A DNA stretch of 53,744 bases, taken from positions 1-53,744 of the forward strand of contig CAJULH010000008.1 in the NCBI GenBank assembly GCA_910587175.1, given 5' to 3'. The position numbers and the translations under genes were made by a program. The DNA is from Candidatus Gastranaerophilales bacterium (lineage in GTDB: Bacteria > Cyanobacteriota > Vampirovibrionia > Gastranaerophilales > Gastranaerophilaceae). Below the pieces are notes generated by a model that was not told where the DNA came from, did no database searches, and saw nothing but the letters and a program-made list of their open reading frames with translations. Below are positions 42,733-51,232 of this stretch, piece after piece. How positions within the stretch are numbered: position 1 is the first letter of the stretch; the number at the start of each line of letters is the position of its first letter.

Positions 42733-42952
42733 CCAAAAGTTCTTTCAGCTTTTTCTTATCAACACCATAATGTTGCACGCCGTCTATGATTATATTTGGA
42801 CCGTGCGTACAAATATTTTCGCATCTTGAGCCTATTACTTCAACTTCTGCTTCAAGATTATTTTCTTTAATATATTGTTCCAGAAATTCCAGGTTTTCGT
42901 CATTACCCCTTGCAAAACAAGAACTTCCCATACAAATCTTTATATTTTTCAC
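42725..42952 (-). CDS. Small [2Fe-2S] thioredoxin-fold protein, first gene of the sensory operon
   Basis: 75 aa. Cluster ligands are CMGSSC near residue 7 and CENIC near 44, with a Gly-Pro turn (THGPNIIIDG). It is shorter than the copy at 39315 but has the same fold. It leads the operon with the sensory hydrogenase and the phosphatase and overlaps the former. An electron-transfer or redox-sensing role with HydS is inferred. Confidence 0.8.
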   Translation of the reverse strand: MKNIKICMGSSCFARGNDENLEFLEQYIKENNLEAEVEVIGSRCENICTHGPNIIIDGVQHYGVDKKKLKELLDE

Positions 42953-43001
42953 TTTACTAAATAAAAACCTCGTATTAAAAACTTAAACCGAATCTTTATA
43001 T

Positions 43002-43030
43002 AATATAAAACAAAAATCCGGGGCATGCAA
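43002..43030 (-). promoter_or_regulatory. Promoter of the sensory hydrogenase operon
   Basis: On the minus strand TTGCAT, a 17-nt spacer and TATATT, about 50 nt before the first start codon. It lies directly after the XRE regulator gene, so some read-through from that gene is possible. Confidence 0.6.
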
Positions 43031-43035
43031 AGACC

Positions 43036-43374
43036 TTAAACTACAAAGGATTTTATATATTTATAAGCATATCTGAGCTGGTCTTCATTTAATTTTTCTA
43101 TAATTTCAAGCAGCGCGCTTTTAAGCTTATCTTTTGGTAAAAGGTGGGTTATTTCAAATAAATCTTTCATCTCTATATCAAAGGCTTGTGATATTTTTAA
43201 TAAAAGTTGCGGGTTTGGCATATTTTTGCCAAGTTCAATATTTGAAAGGTGTTTACTGTCAATCTCAATTATCTCCGAAAGCGCCTCCTGACTCATTTTG
43301 TGTTTTTGGCGATACTCTCTTATCCGCTTTCCTACAAGCTTTTTTACATCTATTTCACTTTTGTTTTTTGTCAT
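43036..43374 (-). CDS. XRE-family transcriptional regulator
   Basis: 112 aa. The helix-turn-helix domain covers about 12-70: GKRIREYRQKHKMSQEALSE, then HLSNIELGKNMPNPQLLLKIS. The C-terminal tail (KSALLEIIEKLNEDQLRYAYKYIK) probably dimerises. It lies between the sensory hydrogenase operon, reading toward it, and the divergent poly-glycine gene. The inverted repeat ATTAACGA/TCGTTAAT in the divergent spacer is its best candidate operator. A TATAAT lies in the XRE gene's own upstream region. Confidence 0.9.
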   Translation of the reverse strand: MTKNKSEIDVKKLVGKRIREYRQKHKMSQEALSEIIEIDSKHLSNIELGKNMPNPQLLLKISQAFDIEMKDLFEITHLLPKDKLKSALLEIIEKLNEDQLRYAYKYIKSFVV

Positions 43375-43451
43375 CTTTTAAAAAATCTTCTTTTGTTCAT
43401 CCCCTGTTTAATATTATAATGACCTTTTTGTGTATATTTCTATACCGTAAA

Positions 43452-43482
43452 ATTAACGATAAATTGACAAATATTCGTTAAT
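43452..43482. promoter_or_regulatory. Candidate operator: inverted repeat around the -35 box
   Basis: ATTAACGA and TCGTTAAT are exact complements separated by 15 nt, with TTGACA in the spacer. Binding here would block the promoter of the poly-glycine gene. The neighbouring XRE protein is the obvious candidate ligand. Confidence 0.6.
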
Positions 43483-43492
43483 AATTTAGAAT
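43464..43492 (+). promoter_or_regulatory. Promoter of the second poly-glycine gene
   Basis: Perfect TTGACA, a 17-nt spacer and TAGAAT. A sigma-28-like pair (TAAAATTG ... CCCGATAA, 43500-43525) lies a few bases downstream as a possible second start. Confidence 0.7.
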
Positions 43493-43616
43493 ATTTATAT
43501 AAAATTGTAGAATTTTGCCCGATAATTCGTCTTTTGTATTGAAATATCGTTGAAAAGAAAGGCAAAATCAGACAAAGAAAATACTTATTGTTCATCTTTT
43601 AAGGAAATTGTTTATC

Positions 43617-46283
43617 ATGAAAAAATGTTTGCTTGTTGGTACACGTACCAGCGGAAAAGACGCATTTAGCTTGGTTGAAATGCTTATGGCGCTTCTTGTT
43701 GCCTCTCTTCTTTTGGCTGCTCTTGCCCCTGTAATGACAAAGAAAATGAATGAAAATATTATAGTTTCAGGCACCGGGAATGCTATTTTGCCAACCGGCG
43801 GATGCATTGTGACAGAAGGATTGCAGGAAGATTTTTGCGAGGTGCCGCAGAATACATTTTCAATAAATGCCATAGTTGCATCGGGCGGCGGCGGGGGCGG
43901 GGGCGCTGCTATGGGGAGTTACGGCAGGGAAATCTTTGAACCCATAATAAGCGGTCAAACAGGCAGTGATACCCAAAATACAAAAAATTACACCATAACA
44001 AAAAATATGCGAAACGTTACGGTGCAGCTCGTTGGCGGCGGCGGCGGGGCTGGTGCCGGCTGGAGCAATGAAGGTGGCTATCCTGCAAGCCAGGCGGATT
44101 GCGGAGATTGGGGAGTTTTTATCGGAACAGATTATAGCCCTATGTACGGTGATGTTAATATGAGGCACAGTGTTTGTGTTTCAAGAAGAAATCCCGAAAT
44201 AAACGGCGGCGGTGCTGCTCCAAAAGTAAATGTAAGCGGAGTTTCAGTGATAAAAGCAAACAGTAGCGAATTTTGCACAAATCAAAATTACAATGCCGGT
44301 TTGTGTTGCTGGGCAGGAGGTAAAACGGCATCTGTTTGCGATACATCAAACGGTGATTATTCAGGATGTAACAGAGGAGTTTGCCAGTGGAATGCGGCAA
44401 ACATTGTTTGTAACAATTGGAACCCGGCATCATCTGCGGGCGGAAGTATGGGTAGGCTGCCAATAATTGCAGAATTCAGTTATTGGATGTCCGGTTTAAA
44501 TGCCGGAATACTCAATAAATATAAAAGTACTTACCAGACAAATTATCCGGGATTACAGCTATGCGGAAATCTTGTAAGTGACAGATACTCGCAATGCGCT
44601 GGTGGTGAATATTGCAAAATCGAAAGCAATAACAGAAACGGATGTTATCCGCGTGAAAATTGGACAAGCAATTGCTATGACACATCAACAGGGGCTCGTC
44701 AGTGTCAAACGCTTATTTCGGCTGATAGCGGGGGCGGATTTGGTCAGGGGGGCAATGAAATCAAATACCAATTTGGTGTGCGCTGCGTTGTAGACAGAAT
44801 TTCAAATTTCACCTCATACACCGGCGGCGGCGGGGGATCGGGTCTTTATATAAAAGTTAAAATTCCAAATGAAGTAATCAGAAAAGCCACAAAAAACGGA
44901 GGAAACGCAAGACTGGAACTCAGTGCTGGAAGCGGCGGCAAAGGAATTGGCGCGGGTAATTATAATAATTCCGGCACAACAAGATATGGAGATGACGGAC
45001 AACCTTCAAGAGCTGAGCTTTATAGTGAAGATGGTTCACTTGTTTGGGCGATTCAGGTGCCGGGCGGCAGAGCGGGCTATGCTGCAAGAAAAACCGGAAA
45101 CGGCGGTGCCGGAACATCAATAAACCGTGATGCTGACGATGCAAAGAATGCTTGCAGATATCTTAATGAATATAGTGAAAATCAGGATGTTAGGGTTGAA
45201 AAAGCCATAGCTTGCAATAAAATTCCTGACAACGGTGTGGTTTTAGAACTGCAGGCAGGAAATGCAGGCAGTGTGGGTAATGGCGGAAGAGGTTTTTTCG
45301 ATGGCGTACAGCCTGCCTCAGCCGGTGTATCTGCTGTAACTGCCGGCAGTGATGGTACGAGCGGCGGCGGAGGAGGCGGTGGACAGTGTACAATAGGCTC
45401 TACCAGATTGGTTCCTAATTGTGCTGCCGGAGGAAACGGAGGTGCCGGAAAAGCAAAATTAAGCTATCAATACTATTATCCGGGTGTTGGTGGTTCCGGA
45501 GGGGGTGCCGGTGCACTTGTCCATATTAGAAATATATCAAACGGTATAAGACCTGGTGTTAAAATCACCATGAATGCCGGTGCAGGCGGAAATGGTGGCA
45601 TGGCTGGTGCGGTTGGCGGAAACGGTGCAAGCGGAAGTGATGGCGGAGCAAGCTATATCAGCTATTCTACGAATGGTACAAATATTCTTAAATTTGAAGT
45701 AAAGGGCGGCGGAGGTGCCACAGGCGGCGTTTCAGGAAAACCGGATGAAAATATTCTGCCAGATGCAGGAAATGCCGGAGTAAAAAGCAGTGTTGATACG
45801 GCAAAGTTAAATAGCTTGATTGGTAGGACAAATTATAAAATCTATCCTGAAAATTTAGACAAAACATCTGGTAAAAAGGCTGAATATACCGGAAATTATA
45901 CCTTATCAGCCGGTGCAAACGGCGGAATAAATTCAAAAATATCTCCGGTTACATCGAAACCTTGCGGAGGGTTTTCAACACAGGCAATTGACTATTACGG
46001 TGCAAAAGACATTAATGAGGCGGATTTGGTTTGTGACTTTTTAACAACAAATATGGCAATGCCGCAAAAGCTTGTAAGAGACGATATTCCGGGAACTTTT
46101 GCACCAAATATGGCAGCTATTTTGTCTGATGAAAATCAGGACAAATACGCAGGAAGCATCATCCCCGGTGCCACAGGCGGAGGCGGAGGAAGCTGGAGCT
46201 GGTTGGAGGATGGTGAAGAAAAGGCAACGGCAGGTGAAAAGGGATTGGGCGGATATGTAATTATTTACTGGAACCTGCAATAA
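43617..46283 (+). CDS. Second giant poly-glycine protein with a prepilin N-terminus, Cys-rich
   Basis: 888 aa from the ATG (an in-frame TTG three codons earlier is less likely). The prepilin signal is short and classical: KDA^FSLVEMLMALLVASLLLAALAPVM, with Ala16/Phe17 at the cut and Glu21 at +5. It is nearly identical to that of the gene at 1668. The ectodomain mixes glycine runs (SGGGGGGGAAMG, VGGGGGAGAG, SGGGGGGGQ) with a non-repetitive section at about 155-390. That section is rich in Cys, Trp and Tyr (FCTNQNYNAGLCCW, CNRGVCQWNAANIVC), suggesting a disulfide-linked, adhesin-like head. The C-terminus ends in a strand, GLGGYVIIYWNLQ, like the ARISW and IILEW repeats of the first protein. AAGGA lies 12 nt before the start. 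A pilus-tip or surface role is inferred. Confidence 0.82.
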   Translation: MKKCLLVGTRTSGKDAFSLVEMLMALLVASLLLAALAPVMTKKMNENIIVSGTGNAILPTGGCIVTEGLQEDFCEVPQNTFSINAIVASGGGGGGGAAMGSYGREIFEPIISGQTGSDTQNTKNYTITKNMRNVTVQLVGGGGGAGAGWSNEGGYPASQADCGDWGVFIGTDYSPMYGDVNMRHSVCVSRRNPEINGGGAAPKVNVSGVSVIKANSSEFCTNQNYNAGLCCWAGGKTASVCDTSNGDYSGCNRGVCQWNAANIVCNNWNPASSAGGSMGRLPIIAEFSYWMSGLNAGILNKYKSTYQTNYPGLQLCGNLVSDRYSQCAGGEYCKIESNNRNGCYPRENWTSNCYDTSTGARQCQTLISADSGGGFGQGGNEIKYQFGVRCVVDRISNFTSYTGGGGGSGLYIKVKIPNEVIRKATKNGGNARLELSAGSGGKGIGAGNYNNSGTTRYGDDGQPSRAELYSEDGSLVWAIQVPGGRAGYAARKTGNGGAGTSINRDADDAKNACRYLNEYSENQDVRVEKAIACNKIPDNGVVLELQAGNAGSVGNGGRGFFDGVQPASAGVSAVTAGSDGTSGGGGGGGQCTIGSTRLVPNCAAGGNGGAGKAKLSYQYYYPGVGGSGGGAGALVHIRNISNGIRPGVKITMNAGAGGNGGMAGAVGGNGASGSDGGASYISYSTNGTNILKFEVKGGGGATGGVSGKPDENILPDAGNAGVKSSVDTAKLNSLIGRTNYKIYPENLDKTSGKKAEYTGNYTLSAGANGGINSKISPVTSKPCGGFSTQAIDYYGAKDINEADLVCDFLTTNMAMPQKLVRDDIPGTFAPNMAAILSDENQDKYAGSIIPGATGGGGGSWSWLEDGEEKATAGEKGLGGYVIIYWNLQ

Positions 46284-46307
46284 ATTTTAGATAAAACAAC
46301 TTTTCGG

Positions 46308-46338
46308 GAGTGCTTTTGTAACCTTAGCACTCCTTTTC
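46308..46338 (+). terminator. Terminator of the second poly-glycine gene
   Basis: GGAGTGCT and AGCACTCC form a perfect 8-bp stem followed by TTTTCTTTTG. GATAAAACAA before it and TTGTAACC in its loop match the terminator at 4584, so the 3' ends of the two genes are homologous. Confidence 0.9.
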
Positions 46339-46413
46339 TTTTGTTAAATTAACACAGGGGGAAGTGTCTTTTCGGGTGTTTAAAATTTCTTAATACGGTA
46401 CTATATTCAGGAA

Positions 46414-46442
46414 TTGACATAAGTATACAACTGCAGTATTAT
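46414..46442 (+). promoter_or_regulatory. Promoter of the ammonium transporter gene
   Basis: TTGACA, a 17-nt spacer and TATTAT. ATTAC-ATATGTA-GTAAT (46441-46457) overlaps the start-site region and could be an operator. A canonical NtcA box (GTA-N8-TAC) is not found. Confidence 0.7.
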
Positions 46443-46479
46443 TACATATGTAGTAATTATAAACACAAGAAGAGGAAAA

Positions 46480-47877
46480 ATGAGTACAAACGAATTGAGT
46501 GTGCAAAACCCGCAAACACAAAGGGATGAAGGTGTACAGATTTCACGAAACAGAAGAATCTGGATAGCCGGAATTTTACTTTTATTTGGTGTTATTGTCG
46601 GCACGCTAATCAGTGTCAGAGAAACTTTTGGTGAATTTATAGGGCAAAGCCCCTTGATAAATGCTGCCGATACAGGTTTTGTCTTTATATCAGCATGTCT
46701 TGTAATGCTTATGACACCTGCTTTAGCGCTTTTTTACGGTGGTATGGTGCGAAAGAAAAATGTTCTTGGCACAATGATGCAAAGCTTTGTTACGCTTGGT
46801 GTTGTGACGTTTATATGGGTTGCATATGGCTATAGTCTTGCTTTTGGTCCGGATGTTAATCATCTAATCGGAAATTTAAGCTGGGCAGGACTTCAGGGGG
46901 TAACGCTTGCTCCAAATCCAAGCTATAGCACAACCATTCCCCATCAACTGTTTATGCTGTTTCAGATGATGTTTGCCTGCCTTACTCCCGCTTTGATTAC
47001 AGGCGCTTTTGCAGGAAGATTTAAGTTTAAAGCTTACATTATGTTTTTGGTTTTATGGGTAACATTTGTTTATTGCCCGCTCGCCCACTGGGTTTGGGGT
47101 GATGGCGGCTGGATAAAAAACCTCGGGGGACTTGATTTTGCCGGCGGTTTGGTTGTTCATATCGGCTCAGGTGCTGCAGCACTAGCAGCATGCCTGGTTT
47201 TAGGGGTGAGAAAAGGCTATAAAAAAGAGGCTATGCCGCCCCATAACCTGACTTTGACATTCATCGGGGCTTGCCTTTTGTGGTTCGGATGGTTTGGATT
47301 TAATGCCGGAAGTGCTCTTAGTGCAGGCTCCTTGGCTATTTCAGCATTTCTTGTAACCCAGGTGGCTGCAGGGATGGGAGTTATATCCTGGTGTCTTACA
47401 GAATGGGCAAACCGTGGCAGACCAACGGTTTTGGGGGCATTATCAGGAGGAGTTGCAGGTTTGGTGGCTATTACGCCTGCTGCTGGCTTTGTATCCGCAA
47501 CAGCTGCAGTGGTTATAGGCTTTTTAGCCGGTTTGGTATGCTATCTTGCAGTAAGTTTAAAATCAAAATTTAATTATGATGACAGTTTGGATGTCGTTGG
47601 AATTCATGGGGTCGGTGGAATTCTTGGAAGCCTTTTGGTTGGCGTGTTTGCGTCTGTTTTAATTAATCCGGACGGAACAAGCGGGCTTATATTTGGCTCC
47701 TGGCATTTGCTATGGGTGCAAATAGTTAGTACAATTGCATCTATCGCTTTTTCATTCTGCGGAACCTGGATTATACTTAGCTTTTTAAGCAAATTCACCG
47801 AACTTAGAGTAACCGAGAGACAGGAAATGAAAGGGCTTGACGTAACCCAACATAGTGAAAACTGCTACAGGATTTAG
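46480..47877 (+). CDS. amt: Ammonium transporter Amt
   Basis: 465 aa. An N-terminal cytosolic stretch of about 25 residues and a first helix (IWIAGILLLFGVIVGTLI) precede the usual eleven Amt helices. DTGFVFISACLVMLMTPALALFYGG starts the core. The signature region DFAGGLVVHIGSGAAAL carries the first pore His, and DVVGIHGVGGILGSLLVGVFA the second. The extra N-terminal helix is more usual in cyanobacterial-type Amt. The C-terminal tail is short. AGAGG lies 6 nt before the ATG. The PII gene follows 110 nt downstream and would regulate uptake by binding the transporter. Confidence 0.95.
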   Translation: MSTNELSVQNPQTQRDEGVQISRNRRIWIAGILLLFGVIVGTLISVRETFGEFIGQSPLINAADTGFVFISACLVMLMTPALALFYGGMVRKKNVLGTMMQSFVTLGVVTFIWVAYGYSLAFGPDVNHLIGNLSWAGLQGVTLAPNPSYSTTIPHQLFMLFQMMFACLTPALITGAFAGRFKFKAYIMFLVLWVTFVYCPLAHWVWGDGGWIKNLGGLDFAGGLVVHIGSGAAALAACLVLGVRKGYKKEAMPPHNLTLTFIGACLLWFGWFGFNAGSALSAGSLAISAFLVTQVAAGMGVISWCLTEWANRGRPTVLGALSGGVAGLVAITPAAGFVSATAAVVIGFLAGLVCYLAVSLKSKFNYDDSLDVVGIHGVGGILGSLLVGVFASVLINPDGTSGLIFGSWHLLWVQIVSTIASIAFSFCGTWIILSFLSKFTELRVTERQEMKGLDVTQHSENCYRI

Positions 47878-47986
47878 TTTTCAGGTTTTGAAAATTTAAA
47901 AAAAATAAAGAGTGTTAAAAAAAATATTTTACAACGCTTAAAGCCTGTAAAAACAGTGTATTTAACAAAAAATAAGGATTTAAGAT

Positions 47987-48325
47987 ATGAAAAAAATAGA
48001 GGCAATAGTGCGTCCCTACACGGTTGAAATTATAAAAAACGAATTAAATTCAATAGGGATAGGCGGTATGACAGTAACAAACGTTGAAGGCTTTGGTAAT
48101 CAGGGCGGTCACACGGAAGTATATCGCGACAGAGAAATGTGTGTATCGTTTGTTCCGAAATCAAAACTTGAAATTGTCCTTGATGACGGGCGTGTAGAGG
48201 ATGTTATTAAAGTTATTACGGAAAATGCAAGAAGCGGAGAAATCGGCGATGGGAAGATTTTTGTACTTCCTGTTGAAGAAGTTATAAAAATCCGCACAGG
48301 TGAGCGTGGCGTAAAAGCCATCTAG
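47987..48325 (+). CDS. glnB: PII nitrogen-regulatory protein with altered T-loop
   Basis: 112 aa, the standard PII trimer subunit. The core strands (KKIEAIVRPYTVEIIKNEL), B-loop (TENARSGEIGDGKIFVLPVE) and C-loop (RTGERGVKAI) are normal, so ATP/2-oxoglutarate binding is likely. Gln39 of the T-loop is kept. But the usual lysine at 40 is Gly, Ser49 is Arg, and Tyr51, the uridylylation site, is Met (YRDREM, 46-51). It therefore cannot be uridylylated at Tyr51 or phosphorylated at Ser49. It probably senses nitrogen purely by ligand binding and gates the upstream Amt. Confidence 0.93.
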   Translation: MKKIEAIVRPYTVEIIKNELNSIGIGGMTVTNVEGFGNQGGHTEVYRDREMCVSFVPKSKLEIVLDDGRVEDVIKVITENARSGEIGDGKIFVLPVEEVIKIRTGERGVKAI

Positions 48326-48382
48326 GCTTGTATTTTGCAGGTATTAAAGAAAATTTACCCTCTATATCCCGCTATTTCCAAT

Positions 48383-48438
48383 AAAATGGCAAAAACTAAC
48401 GGTCTTAAAGGCTGTATTTTTGCCATTTTCAACTTTTT
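48383..48438 (+). terminator. Terminator of the amt-glnB operon
   Basis: AAAATGGCAAAAA pairs perfectly (13 bp) with TTTTTGCCATTTT around a 21-nt loop, followed by CAACTTTTTTA. Confidence 0.8.
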
Positions 48439-48530
48439 TATTTTTGTATTTTCCGGCTTTTAATTGTTGTCAATTGTAAATTTAAATCCTTAATTTGCTC
48501 TATTTATTATTTAGGTGTTAGCATGTTGTT

Positions 48531-48740
48531 ATGCCAAACATTGTAATTGATAAAGAAAAATGCAAAGCTTGCGGTATATGTGTTAGTGTTTGTCCAAAAA
48601 AGCTTATAAAAATCGGGGATGAGACCAATTCTTCAGGCAGCAGATTTGCGGTTTTTAATTCAAAGGAAAACGCCTGTGTTGGTTGTGCTTTATGTGCTAT
48701 AAGCTGCCCGGACATTGCAATAAAAGAGGTTTACAAATAA
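48531..48740 (+). CDS. Ferredoxin-like delta subunit of 2-oxoacid:ferredoxin oxidoreductase
   Basis: 69 aa. Two [4Fe-4S] motifs: CKACGICVSVCPKK (residues 11-24) and CVGCALCAISCPD (near 50-62). Carries electrons from the TPP-bearing subunits to free ferredoxin. It is first in a tight five-gene cluster and ends 5 nt before the alpha subunit. Confidence 0.92.
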   Translation: MPNIVIDKEKCKACGICVSVCPKKLIKIGDETNSSGSRFAVFNSKENACVGCALCAISCPDIAIKEVYK

Positions 48741-48745
48741 CCGGT

Positions 48746-49837
48746 ATGACAGCAAAAGTATTGATGAAGGGGAATAAAGCTATTGCCCAGGCTGCAATAA
48801 ATGCAGGGCTGCAGTGCTATTTTGGTTATCCTATAACGCCGCAGAATGAAATCGGCGAATTTATGAGCGATGAGATGCCGAGGCTTGGCAGGACATATAT
48901 CAGTGCCGAGTCCGAGCTTGCAGCTGTGAATATGTTGATTGGTGCTGCATCTACGGGGACCGTGAGCATGACAAGTTCATCTTCTTGTGCTATTGCTCTT
49001 ATGCAGGAAGCAATTTCTGCTATGGCGACTGCTGAAATACCGGGTGTAATAATAAGTGTAATGCGTGCAGGACCGGGACTTGGGAATATTACACCGTCCC
49101 AGGGAGACTATTTTCAGGCTACAAAAGGGGGAGGAAACGGTGATTACAGAACAATTGTTCTGGCGCCGTCATCTATAAATGAGGCTGTAGAACTCACTTA
49201 TAAGACATTTTATCTTGCCTTTAAATACAGAAATCCTGCAATGCTTCTTGCAGACGGGATGATAGGTCAAATGATGGAACCTGTTGAATTAAAACCTTTT
49301 GATTTAAAAATTCCCGATTCTTCTGATTGGGAGATGGATGGTGTTGGCAAAGGGGATAAAAAGCGTGCCCCAAGAAAGCTTGTGTCGCTGCATATGCAGG
49401 GGGATGACCTGCCGAGATTAAATGACAAATTGCAGCGAAAGTATAATGAAATTCAGCAAAATGAAGTGATGTATGAAGAGTTTATGACAGATGATGCCGA
49501 GATTTTGTTTACCGCATTTGGTACGGTTGGCAGGGTAGCAAAAAGCGTTGTTTCAAAAGCCAGAGCAATGGGTATAAAGGCAGGGCTGTTTAGACCAATT
49601 ACCGTATGGCCGTTTCCTTCCGAACAATTGAAAAAATGTGCCAGAGGTAAAAAAGTGATTCTTGATATTGAATTAAATGAAGGTCAGATGATGCTTGACG
49701 TGAAAGCCGCAATTGAGGGTGCCTGCCCTGTAGAATTACTTTCAAAGCTTGGCGGTGAAATCATAAAAGAGCATGATATTATGCAAAAACTTTATGAACT
49801 GAAAGAAAAATTTGCTTGCGCAAAAGGGGGTGTATAA
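48746..49837 (+). CDS. vorB: 2-oxoacid:ferredoxin oxidoreductase alpha subunit (VorB/KorA-like)
   Basis: 363 aa from the ATG at 48746; an open 21-residue extension lies inside the preceding ferredoxin gene and is rejected. Binds CoA and part of the 2-oxoacid site. The N-terminal pyrimidine-binding fold is KVLMKGNKAIAQAAINAG, with CYFGYPITPQNEIGE and YISAESELAAVN. The later KAGLFRPITVWPFPSE is a conserved family segment. The pattern matches the branched-chain (VorB) or 2-oxoglutarate class better than pyruvate:ferredoxin oxidoreductase, but the substrate is not certain. Confidence 0.9.
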   Translation: MTAKVLMKGNKAIAQAAINAGLQCYFGYPITPQNEIGEFMSDEMPRLGRTYISAESELAAVNMLIGAASTGTVSMTSSSSCAIALMQEAISAMATAEIPGVIISVMRAGPGLGNITPSQGDYFQATKGGGNGDYRTIVLAPSSINEAVELTYKTFYLAFKYRNPAMLLADGMIGQMMEPVELKPFDLKIPDSSDWEMDGVGKGDKKRAPRKLVSLHMQGDDLPRLNDKLQRKYNEIQQNEVMYEEFMTDDAEILFTAFGTVGRVAKSVVSKARAMGIKAGLFRPITVWPFPSEQLKKCARGKKVILDIELNEGQMMLDVKAAIEGACPVELLSKLGGEIIKEHDIMQKLYELKEKFACAKGGV

Positions 49838-50658
49838 TGTTGCAAAATACTTTGGGTACGCCTTCTAAAACCGGTGGCAGACTTGTTTTCAGCCGTCCAA
49901 AGTCAATTAAAGAAAATTATGATTATCCTTTCTGTGCGGGCTGCGGGCATGGAGTGGTTTTAAGGCTTGTGGCTGAAGTTTTGGATGAGCTTGGAGTACA
50001 GGGAAACACCATTGCTGTGGCTTCTGTGGGATGTTCTATTACAATGGAAAAATTTTACGATATGGATGTCGTAGGATCTTCCCATGGCAGGGCACCCTGT
50101 GTTGCAACGGGTGTAAAACGTGCCAAACCTGATAAGGTGGTTTTTACATATCAGGGAGACGGGGATGCAGCAACAATCGGGATGAATGAAACAATTCACA
50201 CGGCTTGCCGCGGTGAAAATTTAACCACGATATGTATAAATAATACAAATTTTGGTATGACCGGCGGACAGGCAAGTGCCACAAGTATTTTGGGGCAAAA
50301 AACCACTACCACAAAGCAGGGCAGAGACCCGAAAAAGAACGGGTATCCTGTTCATATTGCAGAAATGGTGGCTCTTTGTGACGGTGCTGTTTATGTTGAA
50401 AGATGCGGTATATTCAGCCCGCAGAGTATTATAAAAACAAAGGCTGCAATTAAAAAAGCATTTGTAAACCAGCTTGAGTGCCGCGGTTTTTCGTTTGTGG
50501 AAGTTTTATGTGCATGTCCGACAGGGTGGAAATTAAACCCCGTGCAGTCTATGGAATATATTAAAAATGAGATTTCGAAGGTGCATAAACTCGGTGTAAT
50601 AAAAGATTTAGCAGCAAATACTGCAGGAAATATGGCAGGCGCAAGACAGCCGGAGTAA
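49837..50658 (+). CDS. 2-oxoacid:ferredoxin oxidoreductase beta subunit (TPP-binding)
   Basis: 273 aa from the ATG at 49837, whose first base is the last base of the alpha stop codon. AAGGGGGTG upstream is a strong ribosome site. Binds thiamine diphosphate and a [4Fe-4S] cluster. CAGCGHG near residue 37 holds two cluster cysteines. The TPP motif GDGDAATIGMNETIHTA starts near 108, and NNTNFGMTGGQ near 135 completes it. A further Cys pair lies in VLCACPTGWK. The gamma subunit follows 4 nt later. Confidence 0.94.
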   Translation: MLQNTLGTPSKTGGRLVFSRPKSIKENYDYPFCAGCGHGVVLRLVAEVLDELGVQGNTIAVASVGCSITMEKFYDMDVVGSSHGRAPCVATGVKRAKPDKVVFTYQGDGDAATIGMNETIHTACRGENLTTICINNTNFGMTGGQASATSILGQKTTTTKQGRDPKKNGYPVHIAEMVALCDGAVYVERCGIFSPQSIIKTKAAIKKAFVNQLECRGFSFVEVLCACPTGWKLNPVQSMEYIKNEISKVHKLGVIKDLAANTAGNMAGARQPE

Positions 50659-50662
50659 ATTT

Positions 50663-51232
50663 ATGAAATTAAAATCTGATAGTGAAAAACATTTGATAAT
50701 AGCCGGTTTTGGCGGTCAGGGGGTACTGTTTTTAGGAACTACCCTTGCTGAAGCCGCTTTAATAGAGGGTAAAAATACCACCTGGATGCCTTCATATGGT
50801 GCCGAAATGCGCGGCGGGAGCGCCAACTGCTATGTTATAATTTCTGATGATGAAATTCCCTCTCCAATCTTTGATGAAGCTGATATCGGGGTGTTTTTAA
50901 GCAAGGCTGCCATTAATAAATTTGAAAAAAATATTTCAAAAGGCGGCACTATTCTTGCGAATTCAAGCATGACCGGGGAAAGAGCCATCATAAATGGTAT
51001 AAACTATATCCTGGAGCCGCTTTCAGATATTGTAGCGCATTCAAAAGATAAAATGCTTTTAAATATTATGGCTCTTGGGCTTTTGATTAGAAAAACCGGA
51101 ATTCTAACCAGAGAAAGCGTTATAAAAGCTCTTGAGAAAGTGTCTTCTGCTAAAAAGCCGGAATTTCTAAAATTCAATATAGAATCTTTTGAAGCCGGGT
51201 ATAATATGACAAAAGAAATGGCACGGTGCTGA
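50663..51232 (+). CDS. 2-oxoacid:ferredoxin oxidoreductase gamma subunit
   Basis: 189 aa, POR_N/gamma fold. IIAGFGGQGVLFLGTTLAEAAL (residues 12-33) is the family signature, with WMPSYGAEMRGGSANCYVIIS following. It helps form the CoA-binding site with alpha. It overlaps the ThiS-like gene by 7 nt. Confidence 0.94.
   Translation: MKLKSDSEKHLIIAGFGGQGVLFLGTTLAEAALIEGKNTTWMPSYGAEMRGGSANCYVIISDDEIPSPIFDEADIGVFLSKAAINKFEKNISKGGTILANSSMTGERAIINGINYILEPLSDIVAHSKDKMLLNIMALGLLIRKTGILTRESVIKALEKVSSAKKPEFLKFNIESFEAGYNMTKEMARC

Noticed and set aside
43860..46280. Antisense frames within the second poly-glycine gene
   Set aside because: Same cause: codon bias of the sense strand keeps the opposite frames open.
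46414..46480. NtcA site before amt
   Set aside because: No GTA-N8-TAC pattern was found; only a different inverted repeat overlaps the start region.
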